A stretch of DNA of 9,202 nt, taken from NCBI GenBank assembly GCA_025934545.1, contig JAICXV010000047.1, positions 1 through 9,202 of the forward strand, read 5' to 3'. This DNA is from Verrucomicrobiia bacterium (GTDB taxonomy: Bacteria; Verrucomicrobiota; Verrucomicrobiia; Limisphaerales; Palsa-1400). This document shows, piece after piece, positions 1 to 4,814 of the stretch. The stretch's first letter is position 1. Each line of letters starts with the position of its first letter. The notes under the pieces were generated by a model. It was not told the DNA's origin. It was given only the letters and a program-made list of their open reading frames with translations, and did not search any database. Made by a program: the position numbers and the translations under genes.

Positions 1-772
1 GGCTCGGCTTTTGGGACTCAGCCGACATTGGTTTCGCAAGATCAATTTGGAAACGCTTCGACAGTTGGTTTGCCTGCCATTCAGTTTTGAGAGTGCTCCA
101 GAACGATTCCATGGCGGCATTGTCGTAGCAATGGCCGGTGGAGCTCATGCTGGGAAGAGCAGCGAATGAAGAAAGCAATCGGCGGTAGTCGTTGCTGGCA
201 TATTGGCAACCACGATCGGAGTGATGAAGTAATCCTTTGGCCGGCCAGCGGCAGTGCAGAGCCTGGGTCATGGCTTGTTCGACCAGACTGGTTCTAAGGT
301 GATTGGCTGTGGCCCAACCGACGACTTTGCGGCTATAGAGGTCCATGACAGCAGCGAGGTAAAGCCAACCTTCGGACGTGTGGATGTAAGTGATGTCGCT
401 GACCCAAATGCGATCAGTTGACTTGGGTTGGGCGGCATCCGCCAGTCGATTAGGGGCGATGGGATGCGGATGATTTGAGTCAGTGGTTTTGGGTTTGAAT
501 GCGCGCTTTTGCCGAGCTTGTAGGCCCAGTTCACGCATGTGACGGGCGACACGATTGCGACTGCAGGGAACACCAGCGCGATTGAGACAAAGAGTCATGC
601 GCGGACTGCCGTAAACTTTACGATTACTGGCAAAGAGATGGGCGAGCTTGGCTCGCAATAGTTCATTGTGTTGTTGTCGCGTCGACGGTGAGCGGTTGAG
701 CCATGCGTAGTAGCTGCTGCGAGGCACACGCAGTGCCTGGCAGAGATCGCGAAGATGGTATTGATGCGCCAT
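1..772 (-). CDS. IS3-family transposase OrfB (DDE integrase catalytic domain), 3'-partial
   Basis: This is the catalytic half of the transposase, which cuts and joins the IS ends. The minus frame is open from the ATG at 770-772 to position 1 (257 codons). An N-terminal HTH_21-like segment contains YYAWLNRSPS. The rve core follows, with WVSDITYI (Asp codon 395-397), LLHHSDRGCQYAS (Asp codon 215-217) and NAAMESFWSTLKTE (Glu codon 107-109). Asp to Glu spacing is 36 codons, the DD(35)E arrangement of IS3 elements. No ribosome site precedes the ATG. The frame stays open upstream to the slippery run in orfA, so the product is probably made mainly as an OrfAB frameshift fusion. After the catalytic Glu the usual YIE-x-FYN-x-R-x-H block is not evident in the 35 remaining codons, so the C-terminus is either atypical or decayed. 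Confidence 0.92.
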   Translation of the reverse strand, partial: MAHQYHLRDLCQALRVPRSSYYAWLNRSPSTRQQHNELLRAKLAHLFASNRKVYGSPRMTLCLNRAGVPCSRNRVARHMRELGLQARQKRAFKPKTTDSNHPHPIAPNRLADAAQPKSTDRIWVSDITYIHTSEGWLYLAAVMDLYSRKVVGWATANHLRTSLVEQAMTQALHCRWPAKGLLHHSDRGCQYASNDYRRLLSSFAALPSMSSTGHCYDNAAMESFWSTLKTEWQANQLSKRFQIDLAKPMSAESQKPS

Positions 773-780
773 AACAGTAA

Positions 781-1098
781 TCAGGGCATACCGTTGGGCG
801 GCAGATCCGACAGTATGCCCATCGCTTTTTTTAGGATTTCCTGATGCAGTTTGAGTTTTTCGTTCTCTTTGCGCAGGCGCTGGAGTTCCTGGACCATTTT
901 GTGCGGCGACATCTCCATCGTGTCGGCCGGCACTTCAGCCATATCGGCCAGATACTCATCACGCCAGCGAATGAGAGCGGAACGACTAACGCCCAATTCA
1001 TCAGACAGTTCGCGGAAGGTCTTGCCGGTCAGCAGCAGTTCAACGGCTTGCTTGCGGAAGGCTTTGGAATGATGTTTGCGACTCTTGAGGTGTTTCAT
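781..1098 (-). CDS. IS3-family transposase OrfA (HTH DNA-binding subunit)
   Basis: The product has 105 residues and binds the IS ends; it also supplies the N-terminus of the OrfAB transposase. Residues about 1-50 form a helix-turn-helix (KAFRKQAVELLLTGKTF, then ELGVSRSALIRWRDEY). Residues about 67-98 are a leucine-rich coiled coil (MVQELQRLRKENEKLKLH) expected to drive oligomerisation. I chose the ATG at 1096-1098 because GAGG lies about 8 nt upstream and because the longer start at 1182 would cross the presumed IS end. The stop is at 781-783, and orfB continues in the -1 frame. The adenine run near the 3' end is the predicted frameshift site. Confidence 0.92.
   Translation of the reverse strand: MKHLKSRKHHSKAFRKQAVELLLTGKTFRELSDELGVSRSALIRWRDEYLADMAEVPADTMEMSPHKMVQELQRLRKENEKLKLHQEILKKAMGILSDLPPNGMP
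826..832 (-). promoter_or_regulatory. Predicted -1 programmed ribosomal frameshift site (A7)
   Basis: On the minus strand the orfA codons read CTA AAA AAA GCG, giving the heptamer A AAA AAA that fits the X XXY YYZ slippery pattern typical of IS3 elements. After a -1 slip the frame reads through AGC GAT GGG CAT without a stop and continues into orfB past its ATG, yielding one OrfAB fusion. I did not establish a downstream pseudoknot or an upstream stimulatory Shine-Dalgarno sequence. Confidence 0.75.
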
Positions 1099-1120
1099 AA
1101 CCGTCGCCTCAAATGATACA

Positions 1121-1150
1121 GGTCGTGTCCATACTTTCGGGGCAACCTCA
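1121..1150 (-). repeat. Probable terminal inverted repeat of the IS (orfA side)
   Basis: Read on the minus strand this segment starts TGAGGTTGCCCCGAAAG and continues TATGGACACGACC. It begins with the 5'-TG expected of IS3 termini and has the CCCCGAAAGT-x-TGGACAC look I associate with IS3 ends. It sits about 22 nt beyond the orfA start. The matching repeat at the other end is outside the window, so the boundary at 1150 is not proven. Confidence 0.45.
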
Positions 1151-1216
1151 GGATTAAATTGCCCATTTTGGGCGGATTTCAAAGAGCGAGGCGGGGCAAT
1201 TTGTCCGCGCCCAAAA

Positions 1217-1232
1217 GCCGGTAAGGACCGGC
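1217..1232 (-). terminator. Possible weak intrinsic terminator, minus strand
   Basis: The minus strand has a 6-bp stem GCCGGT/ACCGGC with loop CCTT, followed directly by TTTT. The stem is GC-rich but the U tract is only four bases. No gene ending here is visible, so it could be a remnant or just a repeat hairpin. Confidence 0.3.
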
Positions 1233-1358
1233 GGCTGAGAGGATTGTGAACATAACGTGGCGGCTTATCAAGAGGTGTAATAGATGCACAGAACAGCGAG
1301 GCACGCCGCTCGGTTGTTGTGAATATCGAAAATCGATACTGATTGGCAAGGCGCCGGT

Positions 1359-1403
1359 GCGGACTGCCAGTCCACGATACAGCCGATTGCCAGTCGGCGT
1401 TAC
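1359..1403 (+). repeat. Bipartite palindromic repeat, unit A
   Basis: This 45-bp unit has two 17-nt palindromic arms around GATACA and ends in GTTAC. Arm 1 is GCGGACTGCCAGTCCAC (1359-1375), which has one mismatched pair outside a perfect 13-nt core. Arm 2 is GCCGATTGCCAGTCGGC (1382-1398), with one G-T pair. The architecture of 17-6-17-5 is shared exactly with units B and C. Confidence 0.8.
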
Positions 1404-1416
1404 AAGAAGTGGATGC

Positions 1417-1461
1417 ATAACGCAGAATGTCATTCTGCTGTATCGCAGGTTGGTAACCTGC
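1417..1461 (-). repeat. Bipartite palindromic repeat, unit B (inverted)
   Basis: This is the same 45-bp architecture in reverse orientation. On the plus strand it reads ATAAC, arm GCAGAATGTCATTCTGC (1422-1438, perfect palindrome), TGTATC (the complement of GATACA), then arm GCAGGTTGGTAACCTGC (1445-1461, palindrome with one G-T pair). The arm sequences differ from those of A and C, yet both sides change together so that pairing is kept. It faces unit C head to head with 6 nt (GTGCGT) between them. Confidence 0.8.
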
Positions 1462-1467
1462 GTGCGT

Positions 1468-1512
1468 GCCGACTGGCAGTCGGCGATACAGCCGATTGCC
1501 AATCGGCGTTAC
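1468..1512 (+). repeat. Bipartite palindromic repeat, unit C
   Basis: This is the cleanest copy. Arm 1 is GCCGACTGGCAGTCGGC (1468-1484), the spacer GATACA is at 1485-1490, arm 2 is GCCGATTGCCAATCGGC (1491-1507), and GTTAC follows at 1508-1512. Both arms are perfect 17-nt palindromes with a one-base centre. Confidence 0.85.
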
Positions 1513-1580
1513 GAAGGAGCGTGCGACAATGCGTGGCCTGGTTGCTGATTTGTGCGCATCTGTTGAGAAACCATCTTAGC

Positions 1581-1608
1581 TTGAACCGCCCTACCCTCGG
1601 TCTATATG
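1581..1608 (+). promoter_or_regulatory. Possible promoter of rfbF
   Basis: TTGAAC (1581-1586) and TATATG (1603-1608) are spaced 16 bp, each matching 4 of 6 consensus bases. Initiation about 7 nt downstream would fall at or just past the GAGG ribosome site at 1611-1614, which is awkward. The true promoter may lie further upstream. Confidence 0.3.
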
Positions 1609-1620
1609 TTGAGGCAACCA

Positions 1621-2406
1621 ATGAAAGTCGTGATTCTATGCGGCGGCAAAGGCACGCGCCTGCGCGAGGAAACAGAGTATCGCCCCAAACCAATGGTGCC
1701 GATCGGCAATCGCCCGATTCTCTGGCACATCATGAAAATTTACGCGAGCCACGGCTTCAAGGAATTCGTGCTCTGCCTCGGTTACAAGGGCGAAGTCATC
1801 AAAGATTTTTTCCGCAATTATCTTTGGATGACGAGTGATGTGACCATGAAGCTCGGACGTCGCGCGGATGCGAAGTTTCACACGCACCACGATGAGGAAG
1901 ATTGGACCGTCACTCTGGCGGACACCGGCGAAGAGACGATGACCGCCGGTCGCATCCACAAAATCAAGCAATACATCGGCGACGACAAAGAATTCTGCCT
2001 CACTTATGGCGACGGCGTCGGCAATGTGGATATCACCAAGTCAATCGAGTTTCATCGCAAGCACGGCAAGACTTTGACGGTGACGGCAGTGCATCCGCCC
2101 GGTCGATTCGGTGAGATGGACGTGAACTCGGCTGGATTAGTTGAGCAGTTCAACGAAAAGCCGCAGGTGACCGAAGGCCGCATCAACGGCGGCTTTTTCG
2201 TGGCCAATCGCGACATCTTCACTCACCTGGAGAATTGCGAGACGGTTATGTTCGAGCAACAGCCAGTGCGGACTTTGACCAGAAAAGGCCAGGTAATGGC
2301 CTTCAATCACGATGGTTTCTGGCAACCGATGGATACTTTCTCGGAATACAATTTGTTGAACAAATTGTGGGCGGAGGGCAAAGCGCCTTGGAAGAGTTGG
2401 AAATAA
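1621..2406 (+). CDS. rfbF: Glucose-1-phosphate cytidylyltransferase
   Basis: This 261-residue cytoplasmic enzyme makes CDP-glucose from CTP and glucose-1-phosphate, the entry step to CDP-linked deoxy sugars of surface polysaccharide. The nucleotidyltransferase signature GGKGTR (residues 8-13) is followed by EYRPKPMVPIG (19-29), including the conserved Lys23. YGDGVGNVDI (129-138) supplies the metal-binding Asp131, and GGFFV lies further on. Length and end-to-end similarity fit the family (about 257 residues). I chose the ATG at 1621 because the family begins MKVVILCGG and GAGG lies at 1611-1614; an in-frame ATG at 1606 would add five residues and overrun that site. The usual partner, CDP-glucose 4,6-dehydratase, does not follow; a toxin-antitoxin module and then an SDR epimerase do. 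Confidence 0.95.
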   Translation: MKVVILCGGKGTRLREETEYRPKPMVPIGNRPILWHIMKIYASHGFKEFVLCLGYKGEVIKDFFRNYLWMTSDVTMKLGRRADAKFHTHHDEEDWTVTLADTGEETMTAGRIHKIKQYIGDDKEFCLTYGDGVGNVDITKSIEFHRKHGKTLTVTAVHPPGRFGEMDVNSAGLVEQFNEKPQVTEGRINGGFFVANRDIFTHLENCETVMFEQQPVRTLTRKGQVMAFNHDGFWQPMDTFSEYNLLNKLWAEGKAPWKSWK

Positions 2407-2410
2407 CGCC

Positions 2411-2439
2411 CTGACATTCCTGTTTACAGCAATTATAAT
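2411..2439 (+). promoter_or_regulatory. Strong sigma70-like promoter of the toxin-antitoxin pair
   Basis: CTGACA (2411-2416, 5 of 6 to the -35 consensus) is followed after exactly 17 bp by a perfect TATAAT (2434-2439). Predicted initiation about 7 nt further on is at 2445-2448, essentially at the ATG at 2448, and no Shine-Dalgarno sequence is present. The -10 lies inside two overlapping small palindromes, ATTATAAT (2432-2439) and AATCGATT (2437-2444), which could serve for autoregulation. That last point is inference. Confidence 0.6.
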
Positions 2440-2447
2440 CGATTTAG

Positions 2448-2684
2448 ATGAACTCGAAATGGCCAACAGTGTTTCCGCCGGAAGTTCCTATCTGGGTCGA
2501 TCCAGAACGGATGAGCGGTGCGCCATGTTTCAAAGGCACGCGAGTTCCTGTCGAGAGCTTGTTTGCAAATCTTGAGGGCGGCTTGTGTCTCGATGAGTAT
2601 TTGGATTGTTTTCCCGATGTAACGCGTGAGCAGGCTATTGCGGTTCTTGAATACGCACATAAGGCAATCTTGCAGCCCGCATGA
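2448..2684 (+). CDS. DUF433-family antitoxin
   Basis: This 78-residue protein has the DUF433 pattern: IWVDPERMSGAPCFKGTRVP (residues 15-34), then V-x-S-L-x-x-x-L-E-G-G, then a C-terminal helix-turn-helix-like part (LDEYLDCFPDVTREQAIAVL, 48-67). Members are thought to bind DNA and to neutralise a PIN-like partner in VapB-like toxin-antitoxin modules. The stop overlaps the next start by ATGA (2681-2684), so the pair is translationally coupled. The ATG at 2448 has no ribosome-binding site and lies right at the predicted transcription start, suggesting a leaderless message. The gene sits 41 bp after rfbF, in the same direction but with its own promoter. The family call is strong; the antitoxin role follows from family and context. 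Confidence 0.85.
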   Translation: MNSKWPTVFPPEVPIWVDPERMSGAPCFKGTRVPVESLFANLEGGLCLDEYLDCFPDVTREQAIAVLEYAHKAILQPA

Positions 2685-2995
2685 ACGTGTTACTTGACGC
2701 TTGCGTCCCACGGTTAATTCGCAAGTTCCTTAATAATTCCACGGTTCGGACGGCTCAAGAAATGGGTTGGGCAGAACTAAAAAACGGCGCACTGTTGAAA
2801 CAGGCTGAATCAAAATTTGAAGCGTTTGTTACGACGGATAAAAACCTCAGATATCAGCAGAACCTAACCGGACGTAATCTGGCAATCCTGGTATTGCCAA
2901 CCAACGACTGGAATCTGTTGAAACAGCATCCAGTTGAAATTGCGAGTGCGGTGGATGCGCTGAAGCCGGGAGATTTCGTTGAACTTAATTTCTAG
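2681..2995 (+). CDS. PIN-like (DUF5615-type) putative toxin nuclease
   Basis: This 104-residue protein has the layout of DUF5615 PIN-like proteins. An N-terminal strand MNVLLDACVP carries Asp6, GWAELKNGALLKQAE follows at residues 29-43, and FVTTDKNL (49-56) carries Asp53. A strand-rich LAILVLPTNDW ends the core. The acidic residues correspond to those expected to hold metal in PIN-fold RNases. It is the usual partner of DUF433 proteins, here coupled by a 4-bp overlap. Base composition is lower in GC than in rfbF: 80 of 180 bases (44%) at 2701-2880 against 67 of 120 (56%) at 1861-1920 plus 1981-2040, which fits later acquisition. RNase activity is inferred from the fold; I cannot tell whether the copy is active. 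Confidence 0.78.
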   Translation: MNVLLDACVPRLIRKFLNNSTVRTAQEMGWAELKNGALLKQAESKFEAFVTTDKNLRYQQNLTGRNLAILVLPTNDWNLLKQHPVEIASAVDALKPGDFVELNF

Positions 2996-3007
2996 GCTAA
3001 GCATACT
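2979..3007 (+). promoter_or_regulatory. Weak candidate promoter for the SDR gene
   Basis: TTGAAC (2979-2984) and CATACT (3002-3007) are separated by 17 bp, each matching 4 of 6 consensus bases. It would let the SDR gene be transcribed independently of the toxin gene, whose last codons overlap the -35. The start at 3022 lacks a Shine-Dalgarno sequence. The score is low enough that chance is a real possibility. Confidence 0.22.
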
Positions 3008-3021
3008 TTACGTTTGATTTC

Positions 3022-4065
3022 ATGAAAATCTTAATCACAGGCAACATGGGTTATATCGGGCCGAATGTCGTGGCTCATTTTCGCAAGACGCATCCACAGG
3101 CGACGTTGATCGGCTATGACAGTGGTTTTTTTGCGGACGCTTTGACGACTCCCCTGCGCTTTCCCGAAAGTCAAATTGACCAGCAATATTTCGGCGATGT
3201 GCGCAATTTGCCGGTAGAAGTGCTCAAAGGCGTCGACGCGGTGATTCATCTCGCCGCAATCTCGAACGATCCGATGGGCAAGGCTTACGAAGACGTTACG
3301 ATGCAGGTCAATCATCAGGCGAGCGTGGACATCGCAAAGAAAGCCAAGCAGGCCGGCGCGCGCGCGTTTGTGTTTGCGTCGAGCTGCAGTGTGTATGGCT
3401 TTGCTGACGACAAGCCGCGCGTGGAAACTTCGGAATTGAATCCCTTGACGGCTTATGCGCGCTCAAAAGTCGCGACGGAAAAAGACCTGCAACCGTTGGC
3501 CGACAAAAATTTTGTCGTGTCCTGTCTGCGTTTTTCCACCGCTTGCGGAATGAGTCCGCGGCTACGCCTTGATTTGGTGCTGAACGATTTCGTCGCGAGC
3601 GCGATTGCCACAAAGAAGATCACGATCCTTAGCGACGGCACGCCGTGGCGCCCGCTCATCAACACAAAAGACATGGCGCGTTCGATGGAATGGGGATGCA
3701 CTCGTTCCGCCGATAACGGTGGTGCGTTCCTCGTCGTGAACGTCGGCAGTGACGATTGGAATTACCAGGTCAAGGATTTGGCAATCGCAGCGCAAAAGCA
3801 AATGCCGGGCGTCGATGTTTCAATCAACAAAGATGCCGCGCCGGACAAACGCTCCTATCGCGTGGACTTTTCGTTGTTCCGCAAGCTCGCGCCAAATCAT
3901 CAGCCGGCATTTGATTTGAACATGACCGTGCGCGAGTTGAAGGAAGGTCTGGAAGCCATCGCGTTTCACGATGCGAATTTCCGCGAGTCGCGCCTGATTC
4001 GTTTGCGCATGCTCAACAACCTCAAACAGGCCGGATACTTGAACGAACAATTGTTCTGGAAGTAG
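3022..4065 (+). CDS. NAD-dependent epimerase/dehydratase, extended SDR (nucleotide-sugar modifying)
   Basis: This 347-residue cytoplasmic enzyme probably oxidises, epimerises or dehydrates a nucleotide-linked sugar. The Rossmann motif TGNMGYIG (residues 6-13) is at the N-terminus and GDVRNLP follows the second half-fold. HLAAISNDP (76-84) is the conserved mid-domain motif. SSCSVYG (120-126) and Y145-x-x-x-K149 (YARSK) supply the Ser-Tyr-Lys catalytic set. The C-terminus (FRESRLIRLRMLNNL) resembles SDRs from polysaccharide clusters, which supports a role alongside rfbF. The exact substrate is not readable: the protein may act on a CDP sugar because of its neighbour, or on another nucleotide sugar. 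The start at 3022 puts the glycine motif at its normal place, although no ribosome site is visible. Only 26 bp separate it from the toxin gene. Confidence 0.9.
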   Translation: MKILITGNMGYIGPNVVAHFRKTHPQATLIGYDSGFFADALTTPLRFPESQIDQQYFGDVRNLPVEVLKGVDAVIHLAAISNDPMGKAYEDVTMQVNHQASVDIAKKAKQAGARAFVFASSCSVYGFADDKPRVETSELNPLTAYARSKVATEKDLQPLADKNFVVSCLRFSTACGMSPRLRLDLVLNDFVASAIATKKITILSDGTPWRPLINTKDMARSMEWGCTRSADNGGAFLVVNVGSDDWNYQVKDLAIAAQKQMPGVDVSINKDAAPDKRSYRVDFSLFRKLAPNHQPAFDLNMTVRELKEGLEAIAFHDANFRESRLIRLRMLNNLKQAGYLNEQLFWK

Positions 4066-4121
4066 TTCGAGACAAAAAGATTGCCTTTGAGTTTCAAGGC
4101 TTTGCCTGTTAAGTGAAGCGT

Positions 4122-4811
4122 ATGAAACATGCAGGCAAAGCGCGGCGTGCCGCGTTTAAGCTGATTCTGTTAGCGCTGGCCATACCAGTTATTCTTGGTG
4201 TGCTTTGGGTCGGCGCAGCGGCGGCTGTCGTTATTCTTCCGGTGCTCTTCACGATCGCGGTCATTGTTTGGGTGCTGTTCGCCTGCTTCACACTTTACTT
4301 TTTTCGCGATCCGAATGCCAAAACACCGACGTCCGCCCACTGCGTCGTCTCACCCGGGCACGGCAAAGTCGATGTCATTGATGAGATAGATGAGCCGGTC
4401 TTTATGAAGGGCCGTTGCCATCGCGTTTCGATCTTTCTTTCGGTGATCGATATTCACGTTCAAAACGCGCCCATCAGCGGCAAAGTCACATTCTTAAAAG
4501 AAACCGAGGGCAAATATCTCAGCGCGCTCAAAGCCGCCGAGTGCTGTCAGTATAATGAAAATGTTTATATTGGGTTCGATTCCCTTGAAGATCCTGGCGC
4601 AAAACTAGGATTGAAACTGATGGCCGGACTGATCGCGCGTCGCATCGTTCCATTTGTTAAAGTTGGCGACGAAGTCGCGCGCGGCGAGCGCATCAGCCTG
4701 ATTCAATTTGGGTCGCGCTGCGACATTTACATTCCGCTCGGTCACAGCATCAAGGTCAAGCTCGGCGATAAAGTTGTCGGAGGTGAAACTGTTCTTTCAT
4801 CACAATCCTGA
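4122..4811 (+). CDS. psd: Phosphatidylserine decarboxylase, short form
   Basis: The product decarboxylates phosphatidylserine to phosphatidylethanolamine at the inner membrane. It has 229 residues from this ATG; an in-frame GTG at 4113 would add three, and neither start has a clear ribosome site. Residues about 14-58 are strongly hydrophobic, two membrane segments. Then come FRDP (61-64), VSIFLSVIDIHVQNAP with His112, and the self-cleavage site QFGSRCDIYIP. Cleavage before Ser198 would give a long beta chain and a short alpha chain of about 32 residues with a pyruvoyl group. The usual SPADGKV motif, whose Asp belongs to the catalytic relay, reads SPGHGKV here, with His80 in place of Asp. The next gene, pssA, supplies the substrate and starts 3 nt after the stop. 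Length matches the compact bacterial/archaeal-type enzymes. Confidence 0.92.
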   Translation: MKHAGKARRAAFKLILLALAIPVILGVLWVGAAAAVVILPVLFTIAVIVWVLFACFTLYFFRDPNAKTPTSAHCVVSPGHGKVDVIDEIDEPVFMKGRCHRVSIFLSVIDIHVQNAPISGKVTFLKETEGKYLSALKAAECCQYNENVYIGFDSLEDPGAKLGLKLMAGLIARRIVPFVKVGDEVARGERISLIQFGSRCDIYIPLGHSIKVKLGDKVVGGETVLSSQS

Positions 4812-4814
4812 GCC

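Larger units (their letters stand above)
1..1150 (-). mobile_element. IS3-family insertion sequence, truncated by the window edge
   Basis: This is a two-ORF insertion sequence read on the minus strand. OrfA carries a helix-turn-helix and a leucine-rich coiled coil. OrfB is a DDE integrase lying in the -1 frame, with an A7 slippery site in the overlap. The upstream (orfA-side) end probably lies near 1150, where the minus strand begins TGAGGTTGCCCCGAAAG about 50 nt before the orfA start, in keeping with the TG...CA ends of the family. The other terminus and any target duplication are left of the window, so the exact boundary is inferred. No stop codon interrupts either frame, so the copy may be functional, apart from an unusual OrfB C-terminus. 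Confidence 0.9.
1151..1620. other. Gene-free region between the IS and rfbF, rich in hairpins
   Basis: No credible gene is visible here. The open frames on both strands translate repeat DNA and have no domain character. The stretch holds small hairpins at 1161-1173 (GCCCA-TTT-TGGGC), 1217-1232 and 1324-1338 (TATCGA-AAA-TCGATA). It also holds the three-unit palindrome cluster at 1359-1512 and a possible rfbF promoter at its right end. I see no recognisable function for 1233-1323. Confidence 0.6.

Noticed and set aside
268..573. 101-residue minus-strand open frame within the IS
   Set aside because: It is out of frame with the clear OrfB integrase motifs and has no recognisable features.
1099..1182. 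Longer start for OrfA at 1182
   Set aside because: It would cross the presumed IS end at 1150 and adds residues unlike the family; the ATG at 1098 has a GAGG site.
1179..1502. 107-residue minus-strand open frame (and the plus-strand open frames at 1246-1548 and 1413-1838)
   Set aside because: They translate the palindromic repeats themselves, giving peptide fragments such as ADCQSA and RYSR; the plus-strand one also runs into rfbF in the wrong frame. No domain or ribosome site supports them.
1359..1512. CRISPR-like array
   Set aside because: The units are palindromic, inverted relative to one another, only three in number, and have no equal-length unique spacers between identical repeats; no cas genes are present.
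2433..2711. 92-residue minus-strand open frame opposite the DUF433 gene
   Set aside because: It is a shadow of the sense gene, which has clear DUF433 motifs, a promoter and a coupled partner.
4083..4100. Possible terminator between the SDR gene and psd (GCCTT...AAGGC)
   Set aside because: The stem is only 5 bp with an 8-nt loop and no real T run follows, so it is too weak to call.
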